Assembly (NCBI GenBank): GCA_949840605.1
Contig: CATKXN010000012.1
Span: 1 to 35,335, forward strand
DNA: 35,335 bases
Source of the DNA: an uncultured Alistipes sp.
GTDB lineage: Bacteria; Bacteroidota; Bacteroidia; Bacteroidales; Rikenellaceae
Reading direction: 5' to 3'
Position 1 is the first letter of the stretch; every line of letters begins with the position of its first letter. Under the pieces are notes generated by a model that did no database searches, was not told the origin of the DNA, and worked only from the letters and a program-made list of their open reading frames with translations. The position numbers and the translations under genes are program-made. Positions 25,512-33,920 of this stretch are shown here, in pieces.

Positions 25512-25769
25512 TTACCTCTCCCCGGCCCAGCCGCGGACGACGCGGCTCTGCACGTCGATGCCCAGTTCGCGCGCCCGGGCGAGGATGCGCCGCGCGAGGA
25601 AGGCCTTGCGGTCGTCGGGGGCATAGCGGAAATAGGCTTCGGCGGCGCGGACGTGGGCCGCGTCGACGAGGGGGAATTCGCGGGTTTCGGGGATTCCGAA
25701 CGCCGATGCGGGCAGTTCGCGGCGTTCTTCGGCGGTGAGCCGGTCGGGATTTCTGGTGGATGCGGTCAT
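25512..25769 (-). CDS. Small DUF6582-like protein
   Basis: This 85-residue protein carries the pattern RELPASAFGIPETREFPLVD followed by AHVRAAEAYFRYAP and a basic helix (AFLARRILARARELGI). I associate this with DUF6582-like modules, which occur alone in Bacteroidetes chromosomes and inside phage head or protease proteins. It has no signal peptide or membrane segment and no nearby phage genes. Its function is unknown. It lies just upstream of the DedA-like gene on the same strand, but a promoter between them suggests separate control. Confidence 0.7.
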   Translation of the reverse strand: MTASTRNPDRLTAEERRELPASAFGIPETREFPLVDAAHVRAAEAYFRYAPDDRKAFLARRILARARELGIDVQSRVVRGWAGER

Positions 25770-25934
25770 GGCGGGAGTTTTTCGATCCTGGCGGCAATAT
25801 CCGAGCCATCTTCGGGTTGCCGGGTCGTCTGCGGCTATCCGTGCTTGAACGGTCTACAGACGCATCTGACAGATATTTTGAGAGATAATTCGAAAATAGC
25901 GCCTGTTTTTTTGGGCCGTTGTGAAACATTTGCT

Positions 25935-25942
25935 TATATTTG
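25935..25942 (+). promoter_or_regulatory. -7 box of the LruC lipoprotein gene
   Basis: TATATTTG, with a TTG 21 bp upstream (25911-25913), about 118 bp before the lipoprotein ATG. The rest of the 290-bp gap (25770-26060) shows nothing else. Confidence 0.5.
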
Positions 25943-26060
25943 TGCGGGCGAAATAGTTTTCATTTTGGACGAAAATCGCATGAATGGACCGGATATTGCT
26001 GAAATAAATGGAACAAATCCGGTTTTTGAGGTGGATTGTTCCTGTCAAATAGTACATGAT

Positions 26061-27368
26061 ATGAAAAAAATCTTCTTGATTTCAGCTTTGTTTTCCGTGA
26101 CGCTGATGGGCGCCTGCACCGATGCCGATCCCGTCGGGGACGACACCGAAGGCCCCGGAACGCCGGAACAACCCGTCGTGACCCCCGAGACGCCCGTCGT
26201 GCCGTCGGATTTCGGATGGTCCGCCGATGCCGCCGTGGAGCTGTCGCTCGAATCGGACGTGCTGACCGTCGTGTCGGTCTATTCGGATGCGGACTGCAAG
26301 AGCGGTTCGCTGCTCGTCGAGGACGCGCTGCTCGAAGCGGGTGCGGCCCGAACCTTCAGCCTGGCGGTTCCCGCCGGGGCTGGGGAACTCTATGTGAAAT
26401 ATCCCGCGGCATCGGGCGGCGACGGCGTCGTCGCACTGTCGGCGGACGGCGGGGAGGTGAATTACAAATTCCCGGCCGATGCCGTGAAAAGCCGTTATGA
26501 GCAGGTCCCCGACTACCAGTATTACTACAATTCGGGTGTCATCATGGTCGAGGACATGTGGCCCGATTTCGCGGCTTCGGACGCCGATTTCAACGACCTC
26601 GTGGTGGAGTACGACCTCAAGACGGCCGAGGTGACGTCGCCGGCTCTGCTGCCTGCGCACGGTGACAAGGAGGGTCTTTTCATTACGCTCGACATCCGCG
26701 GCGTCGGCAGCGGGCTGACGAAACAGGCGGGTCTCCAGCTCGATTTCGACACTTCGCTGATCGAGGGCGTGGAAACCGCCGTGTATAAGAAAGAGGGACA
26801 GGGCGTCCTGACCGAGATCCGGGGCGGCGACTTTTCGGTCGACGTGGACAAAAGCCGTCCGGACAAGGTGATTATCCTGTTCGACGGTGTGGACAAGCTG
26901 GTCGCCGGCAAGCATTACCAGACGACGAAAGGCGATATCGAAGCCGGCCGGCCGATGATCCGCGCCTACATCCATCTATCGGGCGCCCCCGACCGTTCGG
27001 CGCTGACCGGCGAGAAGAGCCGCAGACAGGCGGAGGCTTTCCGCGACGTGACCTCCTACCCGCAGAAGCACGACTTCTTCATGGTGCTCAAGAGCGGTGT
27101 GGAGATTCACCAGAAGGGTTTCGAGCCCACCTATCATTACAAGAACTATGCGGCCGATTCGAAGGGCCTGATGTCGTCGGTGCCCTATTGCAGCGCGAAC
27201 AACGACGTTTGGGTGTTGCGGCTGCCCGTCGGAACGCCCCACGTCTACGACCGGACCAGCATCTTCTCGGCTTATCCCGACCTCAGGGAGTGGATCGAGA
27301 GCAACGGTTCGCAGAAGCGCGACTGGTACAAAAATTACGATGACGAGCTGGTCCCGCGCTACTGGTAA
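26061..27368 (+). CDS. LruC-domain lipoprotein
   Basis: This 435-residue protein begins with a lipoprotein signal (MKKIFLISALFSVTLMGAC, acylated at C19) and a proline- and threonine-rich linker. The LruC domain covers most of the C-terminal part: the acidic WPDFAASDADFNDLVVEYDL segment (about residues 168-187, calcium-binding-like), then NDVWVLRLPVGTPHVY near the C-terminus. LruC proteins are found in Bacteroidetes and Leptospira; their exact role is unsettled. An upstream in-frame ATG (25981) would add 27 residues before the signal peptide and is rejected. A terminator follows. Confidence 0.82.
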   Translation: MKKIFLISALFSVTLMGACTDADPVGDDTEGPGTPEQPVVTPETPVVPSDFGWSADAAVELSLESDVLTVVSVYSDADCKSGSLLVEDALLEAGAARTFSLAVPAGAGELYVKYPAASGGDGVVALSADGGEVNYKFPADAVKSRYEQVPDYQYYYNSGVIMVEDMWPDFAASDADFNDLVVEYDLKTAEVTSPALLPAHGDKEGLFITLDIRGVGSGLTKQAGLQLDFDTSLIEGVETAVYKKEGQGVLTEIRGGDFSVDVDKSRPDKVIILFDGVDKLVAGKHYQTTKGDIEAGRPMIRAYIHLSGAPDRSALTGEKSRRQAEAFRDVTSYPQKHDFFMVLKSGVEIHQKGFEPTYHYKNYAADSKGLMSSVPYCSANNDVWVLRLPVGTPHVYDRTSIFSAYPDLREWIESNGSQKRDWYKNYDDELVPRYW

Positions 27369-27390
27369 CGGCGCGTGACGAAATCTATGA

Positions 27391-27420
27391 AGCCCGCACT
27401 CCGAAGGTGCGGGCTTTTTC
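27391..27420 (+). terminator. Intrinsic terminator after the LruC gene
   Basis: AGCCCGCAC-TCCGAAG-GTGCGGGCT followed by TTTT. Confidence 0.88.
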
Positions 27421-27513
27421 GTGTCCGGGATTGTGCCGCTGAGGCACTTGGATCGGCCGGGGCGTTTTGACGGACCGCATGCCATGCGGTTTGGAGCCCT
27501 CCGCTCTTTTTCC

Positions 27514-27521
27514 TATCTTTG
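27514..27521 (+). promoter_or_regulatory. -7 box nearly touching the SDR start codon
   Basis: TATCTTTG ends five bases before the GTG at 27527. As at 7694, this geometry predicts a leaderless transcript. Confidence 0.55.
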
Positions 27522-27526
27522 TATCT

Positions 27527-28249
27527 GTGAAAAAACGAGCGATTGTCATAGGGGCTACCTCCGGAATCGGACGCGCGGTGGCCGAACGCCTTGCAGCCGA
27601 CGGGTACCGGGTCGGCGTGACCGGGCGGCGCGGGGCGCTGCTGGATGAACTGGCCGCCGCGAATCCCGGCGCCTTTTGCCGCGCCGTGGCCGACGTCACC
27701 GATCCGGCGGCCTCGTGCGCCGCGCTGGACGCCCTTGCCGGGGAGCTGGGCGGTGCGGACCTGTGCGTGGTGAGCGCCGGGGCGGGCGAACTGAACCCCG
27801 GGCTGGACTATGCGCTGGAGGAGCCGGCCATCCGCACCAATGTCGTGGGCTGGACGGCTGCGGTCGATTGGGCCTACCGGCTTTTCGAACGGCAGGGAGG
27901 CGGGCATCTGGTCGTCGTCACCTCGGTCGGCGGACTGCGCGGCGGGGGCGCGGCTCCGGCCTACAACGCCTCGAAAGCCTATCAGATGAACTATGCCGAG
28001 GGGCTGCGGCAGCGGTCCGCCAAGTCCCGGCTGCCGATCTGCGTGACCGACATCCGTCCGGGAATCACGGCGACGGAGATGGCCAAGGGCGAAGGATTGT
28101 TTTGGGTGATGCCCGTCGACAAGGTTGCAGACCAGTTGCTGCAGGCCGTGCGCCGCCGCCGTTCCGTGGCGGTCGTCACGCGACGCTGGCGGATCGTCGC
28201 GTGGCTGCTCCGGCATATGCCCGATCGGATTTACCGTAAAATAGGATAG
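27527..28249 (+). CDS. Short-chain dehydrogenase/reductase
   Basis: This 240-residue SDR has the cofactor motif GATSGIGR near the N-terminus, the NAG-like stretch VVSAGAGELN, and the catalytic Tyr-Lys pair in YNASKAYQMNY with the upstream serine in VVTSVGG. The C-terminus has basic and hydrophobic residues resembling membrane-associated SDRs. The GTG start at 27527 was chosen over an upstream ATG at 27467 because it follows the promoter and begins the Rossmann strand with VKKRAIVIGATSG. Substrate unknown. A small membrane protein follows three bases later, so the two likely form an operon. Confidence 0.88.
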   Translation: MKKRAIVIGATSGIGRAVAERLAADGYRVGVTGRRGALLDELAAANPGAFCRAVADVTDPAASCAALDALAGELGGADLCVVSAGAGELNPGLDYALEEPAIRTNVVGWTAAVDWAYRLFERQGGGHLVVVTSVGGLRGGGAAPAYNASKAYQMNYAEGLRQRSAKSRLPICVTDIRPGITATEMAKGEGLFWVMPVDKVADQLLQAVRRRRSVAVVTRRWRIVAWLLRHMPDRIYRKIG

Positions 28250-28251
28250 TG

Positions 28252-28644
28252 ATGAACGGATGGTTTCTCGCGGCCGGGGCCCTGCTCGCCGCCGCATTTT
28301 TCGTGCATGTATTTTCGGGTAACCGCTTTTATTCGGCGGCGCGTCCCGATGCGGTTGCCCGTCCCGAGGCGTATGAAGCGTGGCTGATGGGCCGTTGCGG
28401 GGTGCAGATGATCGCTGTAGACCTCTTTCTGGCCGCCGTGTTTCTGTTCTTGCTGGGGTTCGGCCTGCTGCCCCGCAACTTCTGGCTCGAGGTGTTCCTG
28501 TTGTCGGTTTTCGGCGGCTGGGGCGTCTTCTGGCTGGTGTCGCTGGCGTGTGAAAAAGCCGGAGGGCGTCATTACCTCCGGCTGTGCCACTGGGTGCTGT
28601 TCTTCGTGCTGTTCGGTCTGGTGCTGGGCGGCGTGCTCGGGTAG
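28252..28644 (+). CDS. Small four-helix membrane protein, unknown function
   Basis: This 130-residue protein has about four membrane segments (near 3-24, 47-72, 78-101 and 110-130) and conserved-looking polar residues in the first loop (RFYSAARPDAVARPEAYEAW). I do not recognise the family. It follows the SDR gene after two bases and its stop lies two bases from the stop of the convergent nucleoid-associated gene. Confidence 0.7.
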   Translation: MNGWFLAAGALLAAAFFVHVFSGNRFYSAARPDAVARPEAYEAWLMGRCGVQMIAVDLFLAAVFLFLLGFGLLPRNFWLEVFLLSVFGGWGVFWLVSLACEKAGGRHYLRLCHWVLFFVLFGLVLGGVLG

Positions 28645-28646
28645 CC

Positions 28647-29687
28647 CTACTCTTCCTCCTCGTAATAGACTTTGTAGAACTTGCCCTTTTCGTCTTCGCC
28701 CTGCTCCAGCAGGCTGCGGTTGCCGTGGACGTAGATGTGGAAGTTGCGGTCGAGCTTGATGACGCTCTTGTACGACCTCGCCTGCTTCTTCACGGCCGAA
28801 TCCGAGATGCCGAACTCGTCCTCGATGCGGATGTCGCGGTCCTGCTCGTACTCCTGTTTGAAACGTGCGAAACTCTCGGCGACCTCCGGCTGGCGGATCA
28901 CTTTCTCCGAGAACTCGTCGAGCGAGAAGTTGTCCTGCTCCTGGAAATAGTGGATCGTGTCGTTGAGCATCTCCGCCTGGTCGGCCTTCGAAACGTCGAA
29001 CTCCTTCGAAAGATGCTTCGTGACGTATTTCTTGCACATCGCCAGGGCGTTGTGCGTGTTGTGGTAGTCGTCCTGACGCTGGCGCACGCGCAGGAAGTCG
29101 TCGATCCAGTAGCGGGCCTCGGTGCGGTTGGTGTTGTCGACGACGCAGACTGCGAAGCCCGCTTCCCGCTCCACGTTGAAAATGACGGCCCCCTTGTCCA
29201 GCCGTTTGATGTCGATGCCCTCGCGGGCCGCGATGCGGACCCCATCGGCCTCGTGGCCGACGTCGAGAAACGTGTCGCGCGTCTCCGACTTGAAGAGCCC
29301 CAGCGCATCGGTCGGCTCGCCTCCGAAACGGCAGTCGGTGAAGTAGACGGCATAGAACTCCCCGCTTTTGATCTGCGGGTGCATGCCGCTCTCGTAGAGG
29401 TGTTTCGCCAGGCTGACCGAATGCTCGTAGAACGCCCCCGGATCGTCGAAGATCCGCCCCGCGAAGTTCCAGACCTCATTGCACGCGAGGTCGGTCTCGT
29501 GGTAGAGGTTGTAGCACTCCTCGGACTTGAATCCGCCGAGGAAATAGGACGTCAGCGTGCGCATGAGCCCTTCGTCGGCGACCTGCGGGGAGACGTCGGG
29601 CGAGACCAGCAGCGGTTCGTCTTTCGACCGGTTGCCGACGACATGCACGGCGAGCGTTTCGATACGGGTATCTTCGGAGCAGAACAT
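28647..29687 (-). CDS. 37-kDa nucleoid-associated protein (NA37/NdpA family)
   Basis: This 346-residue protein resembles the NA37 (YejK/NdpA) family of nucleoid-associated proteins, with the usual length and the alternating charged and hydrophobic segments such as RIFDDPGAFYEHSVSLAKHL and the N-terminal motif MFCSEDTRIETLAVHVVGN. The family is cytoplasmic and binds DNA, but its physiological role is poorly defined. The start at 29687 was chosen because the longer in-frame version starts upstream of the promoter-like CATCTTTG box (29711-29718, minus). It is monocistronic. Confidence 0.82.
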   Translation of the reverse strand: MFCSEDTRIETLAVHVVGNRSKDEPLLVSPDVSPQVADEGLMRTLTSYFLGGFKSEECYNLYHETDLACNEVWNFAGRIFDDPGAFYEHSVSLAKHLYESGMHPQIKSGEFYAVYFTDCRFGGEPTDALGLFKSETRDTFLDVGHEADGVRIAAREGIDIKRLDKGAVIFNVEREAGFAVCVVDNTNRTEARYWIDDFLRVRQRQDDYHNTHNALAMCKKYVTKHLSKEFDVSKADQAEMLNDTIHYFQEQDNFSLDEFSEKVIRQPEVAESFARFKQEYEQDRDIRIEDEFGISDSAVKKQARSYKSVIKLDRNFHIYVHGNRSLLEQGEDEKGKFYKVYYEEEE

Positions 29688-29710
29688 TTTGCAGTTTGTT
29701 TTTCGGAGTG

Positions 29711-29718
29711 CAAAGATG
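29711..29718 (-). promoter_or_regulatory. -7-like box of the nucleoid-associated protein gene
   Basis: CATCTTTG on the minus strand, 23 bp before the ATG at 29687. Confidence 0.4.
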
Positions 29719-29876
29719 CGCATTTTTCCCCGATTAGGCAAAATGTTGCATCACTTGGTCAGAAAATGCTATTTTTTGATTGGATAGCGATGGTGATAAA
29801 GCGACAAAGGGATTAATTTTACATCCTGAATAAAACGCTCTTGTCTGAAAAACGATAGGACTTGTGTGAAACGGAT

Positions 29877-31757
29877 ATGAAAATAGGAAAAATTTTGATT
29901 GCGGCGCTGTCTGCCGCCGGAATGACAATGCAGACCCATGCTTATGCCGCGGATATTCCCCGCGCGGAGTATCCGCGCCCGCAGTTCGAACGGTCGGCGT
30001 GGATGAATCTCAACGGAGTGTGGGATTATACGTTCGACTTCTCCGTGTCGGGGTTGGAACGGGGGCTGGAGAAGGCGACCTCCTACGAGGGCCGGATCAC
30101 GGTGCCCTTTTGTCCCGAGAGCTCCCTTTCGGGGGTCGGGTACACCGATTTCATCAACTGCATCTGGTACCACCGCGAGGTGGCTGTTCCCGAGGCGTGG
30201 AGCGGAAAGGACATCCTGCTGAATTTCGGGGCCGTCTATTACCAGGCGGAGGTCTATGTCGACGGCGTTTTCGCCGCCCGCCATGTCGGGGGCAGCTCGT
30301 CGTTCAGCGGCGACCTGACGCGTCTGGTCACGCCCGGCAGGAGCCATCACCTGGTCGTGAGGGCCGTGAGCGACGTGCGTTCGACGGCGCAGGGCGCCGG
30401 CAAGCAGAACCTGCAATACGCCTCCTACGGCTGCAACTACACCCGCACCACGGGTATCTGGCAGACGGTGTGGATGGAGGCCGTGGACCCTGCGGGGCTG
30501 CTCTCCGCGCAGGTCGTGACGGACATCGACCAGGGGCAGCTGGTCGTCCGGCCCCGGTTCCGGACGGAAAGCGGTAACACGCTGCATATCGCGGTGAAGG
30601 ACGGCGGCCGGGTCGTGGCCTCCGCGGCGGTGAAGGCCGCGAACAGTTCGGTCGCCGTGCTTCCCGTCAAACGTCCGAAGCTCTGGTCGCCAGAGTCGCC
30701 GTTCCTCTACGACATCACCTACCGGCTCGTGAATGCGAAAGGAGAGGTGCTCGACGAGGTGAACTCCTATGCGGGCATGCGCAAGGTCCATATCGAAGGC
30801 AATAAGATATACCTGAACAACGAGCCCTATTACCAGCGGTTGGTGCTCGACCAGGGATTCTACCCCGACGGCATCTGGACGGCACCTTCCGACGCGGCGC
30901 TGAAGCGCGATGTCGAGCTTTCGATGGCCGCGGGATTCAACGGCGCACGGCTGCACCAGAAGGCTTTCGAGGAGCGTTTCTACTATTGGGCCGACCGGCT
31001 GGGCTACATCACCTGGGGCGAGGCTCCCAGCTGGGGCATGGACGCCAACGGCATCGAGGCCGCCCGCAACTTCCTGACCGAGTGGTCGGAACTGGTCCTC
31101 CGCGACCGGAATCATCCGTCGCTGCTGATCTGGACGCCGATGAACGAGGAGTGGTGGCCCGACCGGGTGCAGTATCCCCGTTTCACGGCGGACCTCTACG
31201 ACCTGACCAAGGCGCTGGACCCCACCCGTCCGGTGAATGACGCCAGTGGCGGCACCCATATCAAGACCGACATTTGGACCGTGCACAACTACGAGCAGGA
31301 CCCGGCCCGGCTCAAAGAGATCATCTATAACGACGGCGCATTTTTCCAGACACCCCTCCGTTCCGCCGGGGGGCCTTCGGGCAACGTCGGGTTCAACGGC
31401 CCGCGTCAGAACGACCGGTACGAGTTTCCGGTCTATGACGGGAAGATGCCCTTCGTCATCGACGAAGTCGGCGGCATCAAGTGGGCGAAGGATCAGGACC
31501 GGGAGTCGCAGACCGAGTCGTGGGGTTACGGCACGCCGCCGAAGAGCGAAGCGGAGTTCCTGCAGCGGCTCGAGGGGCAGATCGACGCCATTCTGGAGTT
31601 GGCGGACCAGGTCTGGGGCTATTGCTACACGCAGCTGACCGACGTCGAGCAGGAGCAGAACGGCGTCTACTATTACGACCGCACGCCGAAATTCGATGCG
31701 GAGCGGATTCGTGCCGTCTTCAGCCGCAATCCCGGGGACAGGAAGCCGAAAGATTGA
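29877..31757 (+). CDS. Secreted glycoside hydrolase family 2 protein
   Basis: This 626-residue protein has a signal peptide (MKIGKILIAALSAAGMT..., cut near AYAA). The GH2 order follows: sugar-binding jelly-roll (about residues 35-200), immunoglobulin-like domain (about 205-300), and TIM barrel (about 305-620). The acid/base is E424 in WTPMNEEWW and the likely nucleophile is E530 in FVIDEVGG. GH2 enzymes are beta-galactosidases, beta-glucuronidases or beta-mannosidases; the exact substrate cannot be read. It precedes a galactose mutarotase lipoprotein by 29 bp, so galactoside breakdown at the cell surface is a reasonable guess. Confidence 0.9.
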   Translation: MKIGKILIAALSAAGMTMQTHAYAADIPRAEYPRPQFERSAWMNLNGVWDYTFDFSVSGLERGLEKATSYEGRITVPFCPESSLSGVGYTDFINCIWYHREVAVPEAWSGKDILLNFGAVYYQAEVYVDGVFAARHVGGSSSFSGDLTRLVTPGRSHHLVVRAVSDVRSTAQGAGKQNLQYASYGCNYTRTTGIWQTVWMEAVDPAGLLSAQVVTDIDQGQLVVRPRFRTESGNTLHIAVKDGGRVVASAAVKAANSSVAVLPVKRPKLWSPESPFLYDITYRLVNAKGEVLDEVNSYAGMRKVHIEGNKIYLNNEPYYQRLVLDQGFYPDGIWTAPSDAALKRDVELSMAAGFNGARLHQKAFEERFYYWADRLGYITWGEAPSWGMDANGIEAARNFLTEWSELVLRDRNHPSLLIWTPMNEEWWPDRVQYPRFTADLYDLTKALDPTRPVNDASGGTHIKTDIWTVHNYEQDPARLKEIIYNDGAFFQTPLRSAGGPSGNVGFNGPRQNDRYEFPVYDGKMPFVIDEVGGIKWAKDQDRESQTESWGYGTPPKSEAEFLQRLEGQIDAILELADQVWGYCYTQLTDVEQEQNGVYYYDRTPKFDAERIRAVFSRNPGDRKPKD

Positions 31758-31786
31758 TTACCGAACGATAAATACTAATCTGAAAA

Positions 31787-32917
31787 ATGAAACGATCGAT
31801 TATTTTGCTGTGTGCGGCCCTGAGTGCCGCGTGTGCGGGCGGTCCGCAGGACGGGCCGACGCTCTCCGGACTGAACCGGAGCGATTTCCGGAGCGAAGCG
31901 GACGGGAAGGAAACCGACCTCTTCGTTCTGAAGAATGACAACGGCATGGAGGTGTGCGTCACCAATTTCGGCGGGCGCATCGTGTCGGTGATGGTTCCCG
32001 ACCGCGACGGCGTCATGCGCGACGTCGTGCTCGGATTCGACAACATCGGCGATTACCGGACCGTTCCGACGGACTTCGGGGCCACGATCGGCCGCTATGC
32101 GAACCGCATCGGCCAGGGGCGCTTCACCCTGGACGGCGCCGAATACCGGCTGCCGCAGAACAACTACGGCCACTGCCTGCACGGCGGTCCCCGGGGATTC
32201 CAGTACCGGGTTTTCGACGCCGTGCAGAAGAGCGACCGCGAGGTGGAGCTGACCTATGCGTCGAAGGACGGCGAAGAGGGTTTTCCGGGGAACTTCGACT
32301 GCCGGGTGACCATGACGCTGACCGACGACAACGCCATCGACATCCGCTATGCCGCCGAAACGGACCGGGCTACGGTCGTGAACATGACCAACCACTCCTA
32401 TTTCAACCTCGACGGAGACCCCTCGAAGGACAATTCGGAGTGGCTGCTGACGGTGAACGCCGACAGCTATACGCCGGTCGATTCGACCTTCATGACCACC
32501 GGCGTGATCGCTCCGGTGGAGGGCACTCCGATGGATTTCCGGACTCCGACGCCCGTCGGCGAACGCATCGGCCAGGATTTCGAACAGCTCCGCAACGGCA
32601 ACGGCATCGACCACAACTGGGTGCTGAACACCCGTGGCGACATCGCCGAGGCGTGCGCTTCGCTGGAGTCGCCCGCCACGGGCATCCGGCTGGATGTCTA
32701 CACGACCGAACCCGGCATTCAGGTCTACTGCGGCAATTTCCTCGACGGAAGCGTCAGGGGGAAGAACGACGCCGTTTACGGATTCCGGTCGGCCGTCTGC
32801 CTGGAGACCCAGAAATATCCCGACACGCCGAACAAGCCCGAATGGCCTTCGGCCGTACTGCGCCCCGGCGAGAAATACGAGAGCCGCTGCATCTACAAAT
32901 TCTCGGTCGGGGAATGA
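31787..32917 (+). CDS. galM: Aldose 1-epimerase (galactose mutarotase), lipoprotein form
   Basis: This 376-residue protein has a lipoprotein signal (MKRSIILLCAALSAAC, acylated at C16) fused to a mutarotase domain. Conserved histidines are H132 (HCLHGG) and H203 (NHSYFNL), and the catalytic glutamate is probably E340 (CLETQKYP). It interconverts alpha and beta aldose anomers, here probably outside the cytoplasm on sugars released by the GH2 enzyme. It is 29 bp downstream of the GH2 gene and likely cotranscribed. Confidence 0.9.
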   Translation: MKRSIILLCAALSAACAGGPQDGPTLSGLNRSDFRSEADGKETDLFVLKNDNGMEVCVTNFGGRIVSVMVPDRDGVMRDVVLGFDNIGDYRTVPTDFGATIGRYANRIGQGRFTLDGAEYRLPQNNYGHCLHGGPRGFQYRVFDAVQKSDREVELTYASKDGEEGFPGNFDCRVTMTLTDDNAIDIRYAAETDRATVVNMTNHSYFNLDGDPSKDNSEWLLTVNADSYTPVDSTFMTTGVIAPVEGTPMDFRTPTPVGERIGQDFEQLRNGNGIDHNWVLNTRGDIAEACASLESPATGIRLDVYTTEPGIQVYCGNFLDGSVRGKNDAVYGFRSAVCLETQKYPDTPNKPEWPSAVLRPGEKYESRCIYKFSVGE

Positions 32918-32944
32918 TTCCGTATCGGTGCAGGCAATGAACGG

Positions 32945-32974
32945 GAGGAGGTCTTGCGGGGCCTCCTCTCGTTT
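32945..32974 (+). terminator. Weak terminator after galM
   Basis: GAGGAGG with a ten-base loop pairs with CCTCCTC, followed by a T-rich stretch CGTTTCT. The T-run is short. Confidence 0.45.
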
Positions 32975-33051
32975 CTATGCGGCGTCTCGCTCTGTACTGC
33001 GGCGCGCATTTTGCAGGGAAGGAACCGGAATGTATAAAATTCTTCGTAGCC

Positions 33052-33216
33052 ATGAAAGAGAACAAAGAGACGACATGCACCCCTTGCGAGGAGAATTTCG
33101 AGCGTAATATCGACGAAATGGTCCGCGAGGGCGAGGCTCCCACGGCGAAAGAGCGCCGGGAGCGGGAACAGGAGGTGGAATCGGCTTTTGCCGGAACCCC
33201 GAAGGAGTCGAAATGA
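33052..33216 (+). CDS. Small acidic, highly charged protein (54 residues)
   Basis: This 54-residue open frame (MKENKETTCTPCEENFERN...) is rich in E, K and R, with a CTPC pair near residue 10, and looks like a soluble helix-forming small protein. I do not recognise a family. Support comes from its own strong terminator 20 bp downstream and its plausible composition. The start at 33052 was chosen for its local N-terminus; a longer frame exists but has no support. Confidence 0.5.
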   Translation: MKENKETTCTPCEENFERNIDEMVREGEAPTAKERREREQEVESAFAGTPKESK

Positions 33217-33236
33217 CCGCTCCTGCCGGTATGGGG

Positions 33237-33267
33237 ACGTCCGCACGGAAACGTGCGGACGTTTTTG
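33237..33267 (+). terminator. Intrinsic terminator after the small charged gene
   Basis: ACGTCCGCAC-GGAAAC-GTGCGGACGT followed by a T-run. Confidence 0.88.
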
Positions 33268-33273
33268 TCTGAG

Positions 33274-33849
33274 GTGAAAAAAGGATGTCCGCAGTCCGGA
33301 GTGTGGCGATGCGCGATCCGCCTGGCGCGGAAAAAGGTGGCCGAGTCCCCCGACAAGTACTTCATGCCCGATCAGTTCGCCAATGCGAGCAACTACCTGG
33401 CCCACTATCAGTCCACGGCGCTGGAGATCTGGCAGCAGACCGGCGGCAAGATCGACTACCTCGTCTGCGCTATCGGGACGTCGGGGACGCTGATGGGCAT
33501 TTCGCGCTTCCTGAAGGTGATGAAGCCCGACATCAAGGTCGTCTGCGCACAGCCCATCCGGGGACACTATATCCAGGGCCTGAAGAACATGGAGGAGGCT
33601 ATCGTGCCCGACATCTACGACCCGACGCAGATCGACGTGCAGGAGATGATCGAGAGCGAGGAGGCCATCGACATGGCCCGGGAGATCATCCGCAAGGAGG
33701 CGATTTTCGCCGGCATGAGCAGCGGTGCGGCGATGCTGGCGGCCGTGCGCACGGCGCAGAAGATCGAGCGGGGCAATATCGTGGTGGTCTTCCCCGACCG
33801 TGCCGAGAAGTATCTGAGTACGACGATGTTCGACGAATTTTCGGACTGA
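33274..33849 (+). pseudogene. 5'-truncated cysteine synthase (CysK/CysM-type)
   Basis: Homology to PLP-dependent cysteine synthases begins around 33310 (AIRLARKKVAESPDKYF) and continues to a normal C-terminus: the QFANASNYLAHYQSTALEIW segment, the GTSGTLMG cofactor loop, and the AGMSSGAAMLAA motif. The N-terminal half, including the lysine that binds PLP, is missing, and no remnant of it is visible upstream, where a terminator ends at 33267. A GTG at 33274 would allow a 191-residue product, but it could not be an active synthase. I call it a truncated pseudogene; a retained regulatory fragment is possible. Confidence 0.75.
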
Positions 33850-33863
33850 GTTCCCCAACCGAT

Positions 33864-33906
33864 ATGAAAAATCCCGCAGCCGGATTCCGGCTGCGGGATT
33901 TTTCAT
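33864..33906. terminator. Bidirectional terminator, 43-bp near-perfect palindrome
   Basis: Arms of 21 bp, starting ATGAAAAATCCCGCAGCC, match except at the central base. Each strand ends in TTTTTC. It separates the truncated cysteine synthase from the convergent DsbD-like gene. Confidence 0.85.
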
Positions 33907-33920
33907 GCGCCCGGAAGCGC

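Noticed and set aside
25981..26060. Upstream ATG for the LruC lipoprotein
   Set aside because: It would place 27 residues before the lipoprotein signal peptide, which must be N-terminal.
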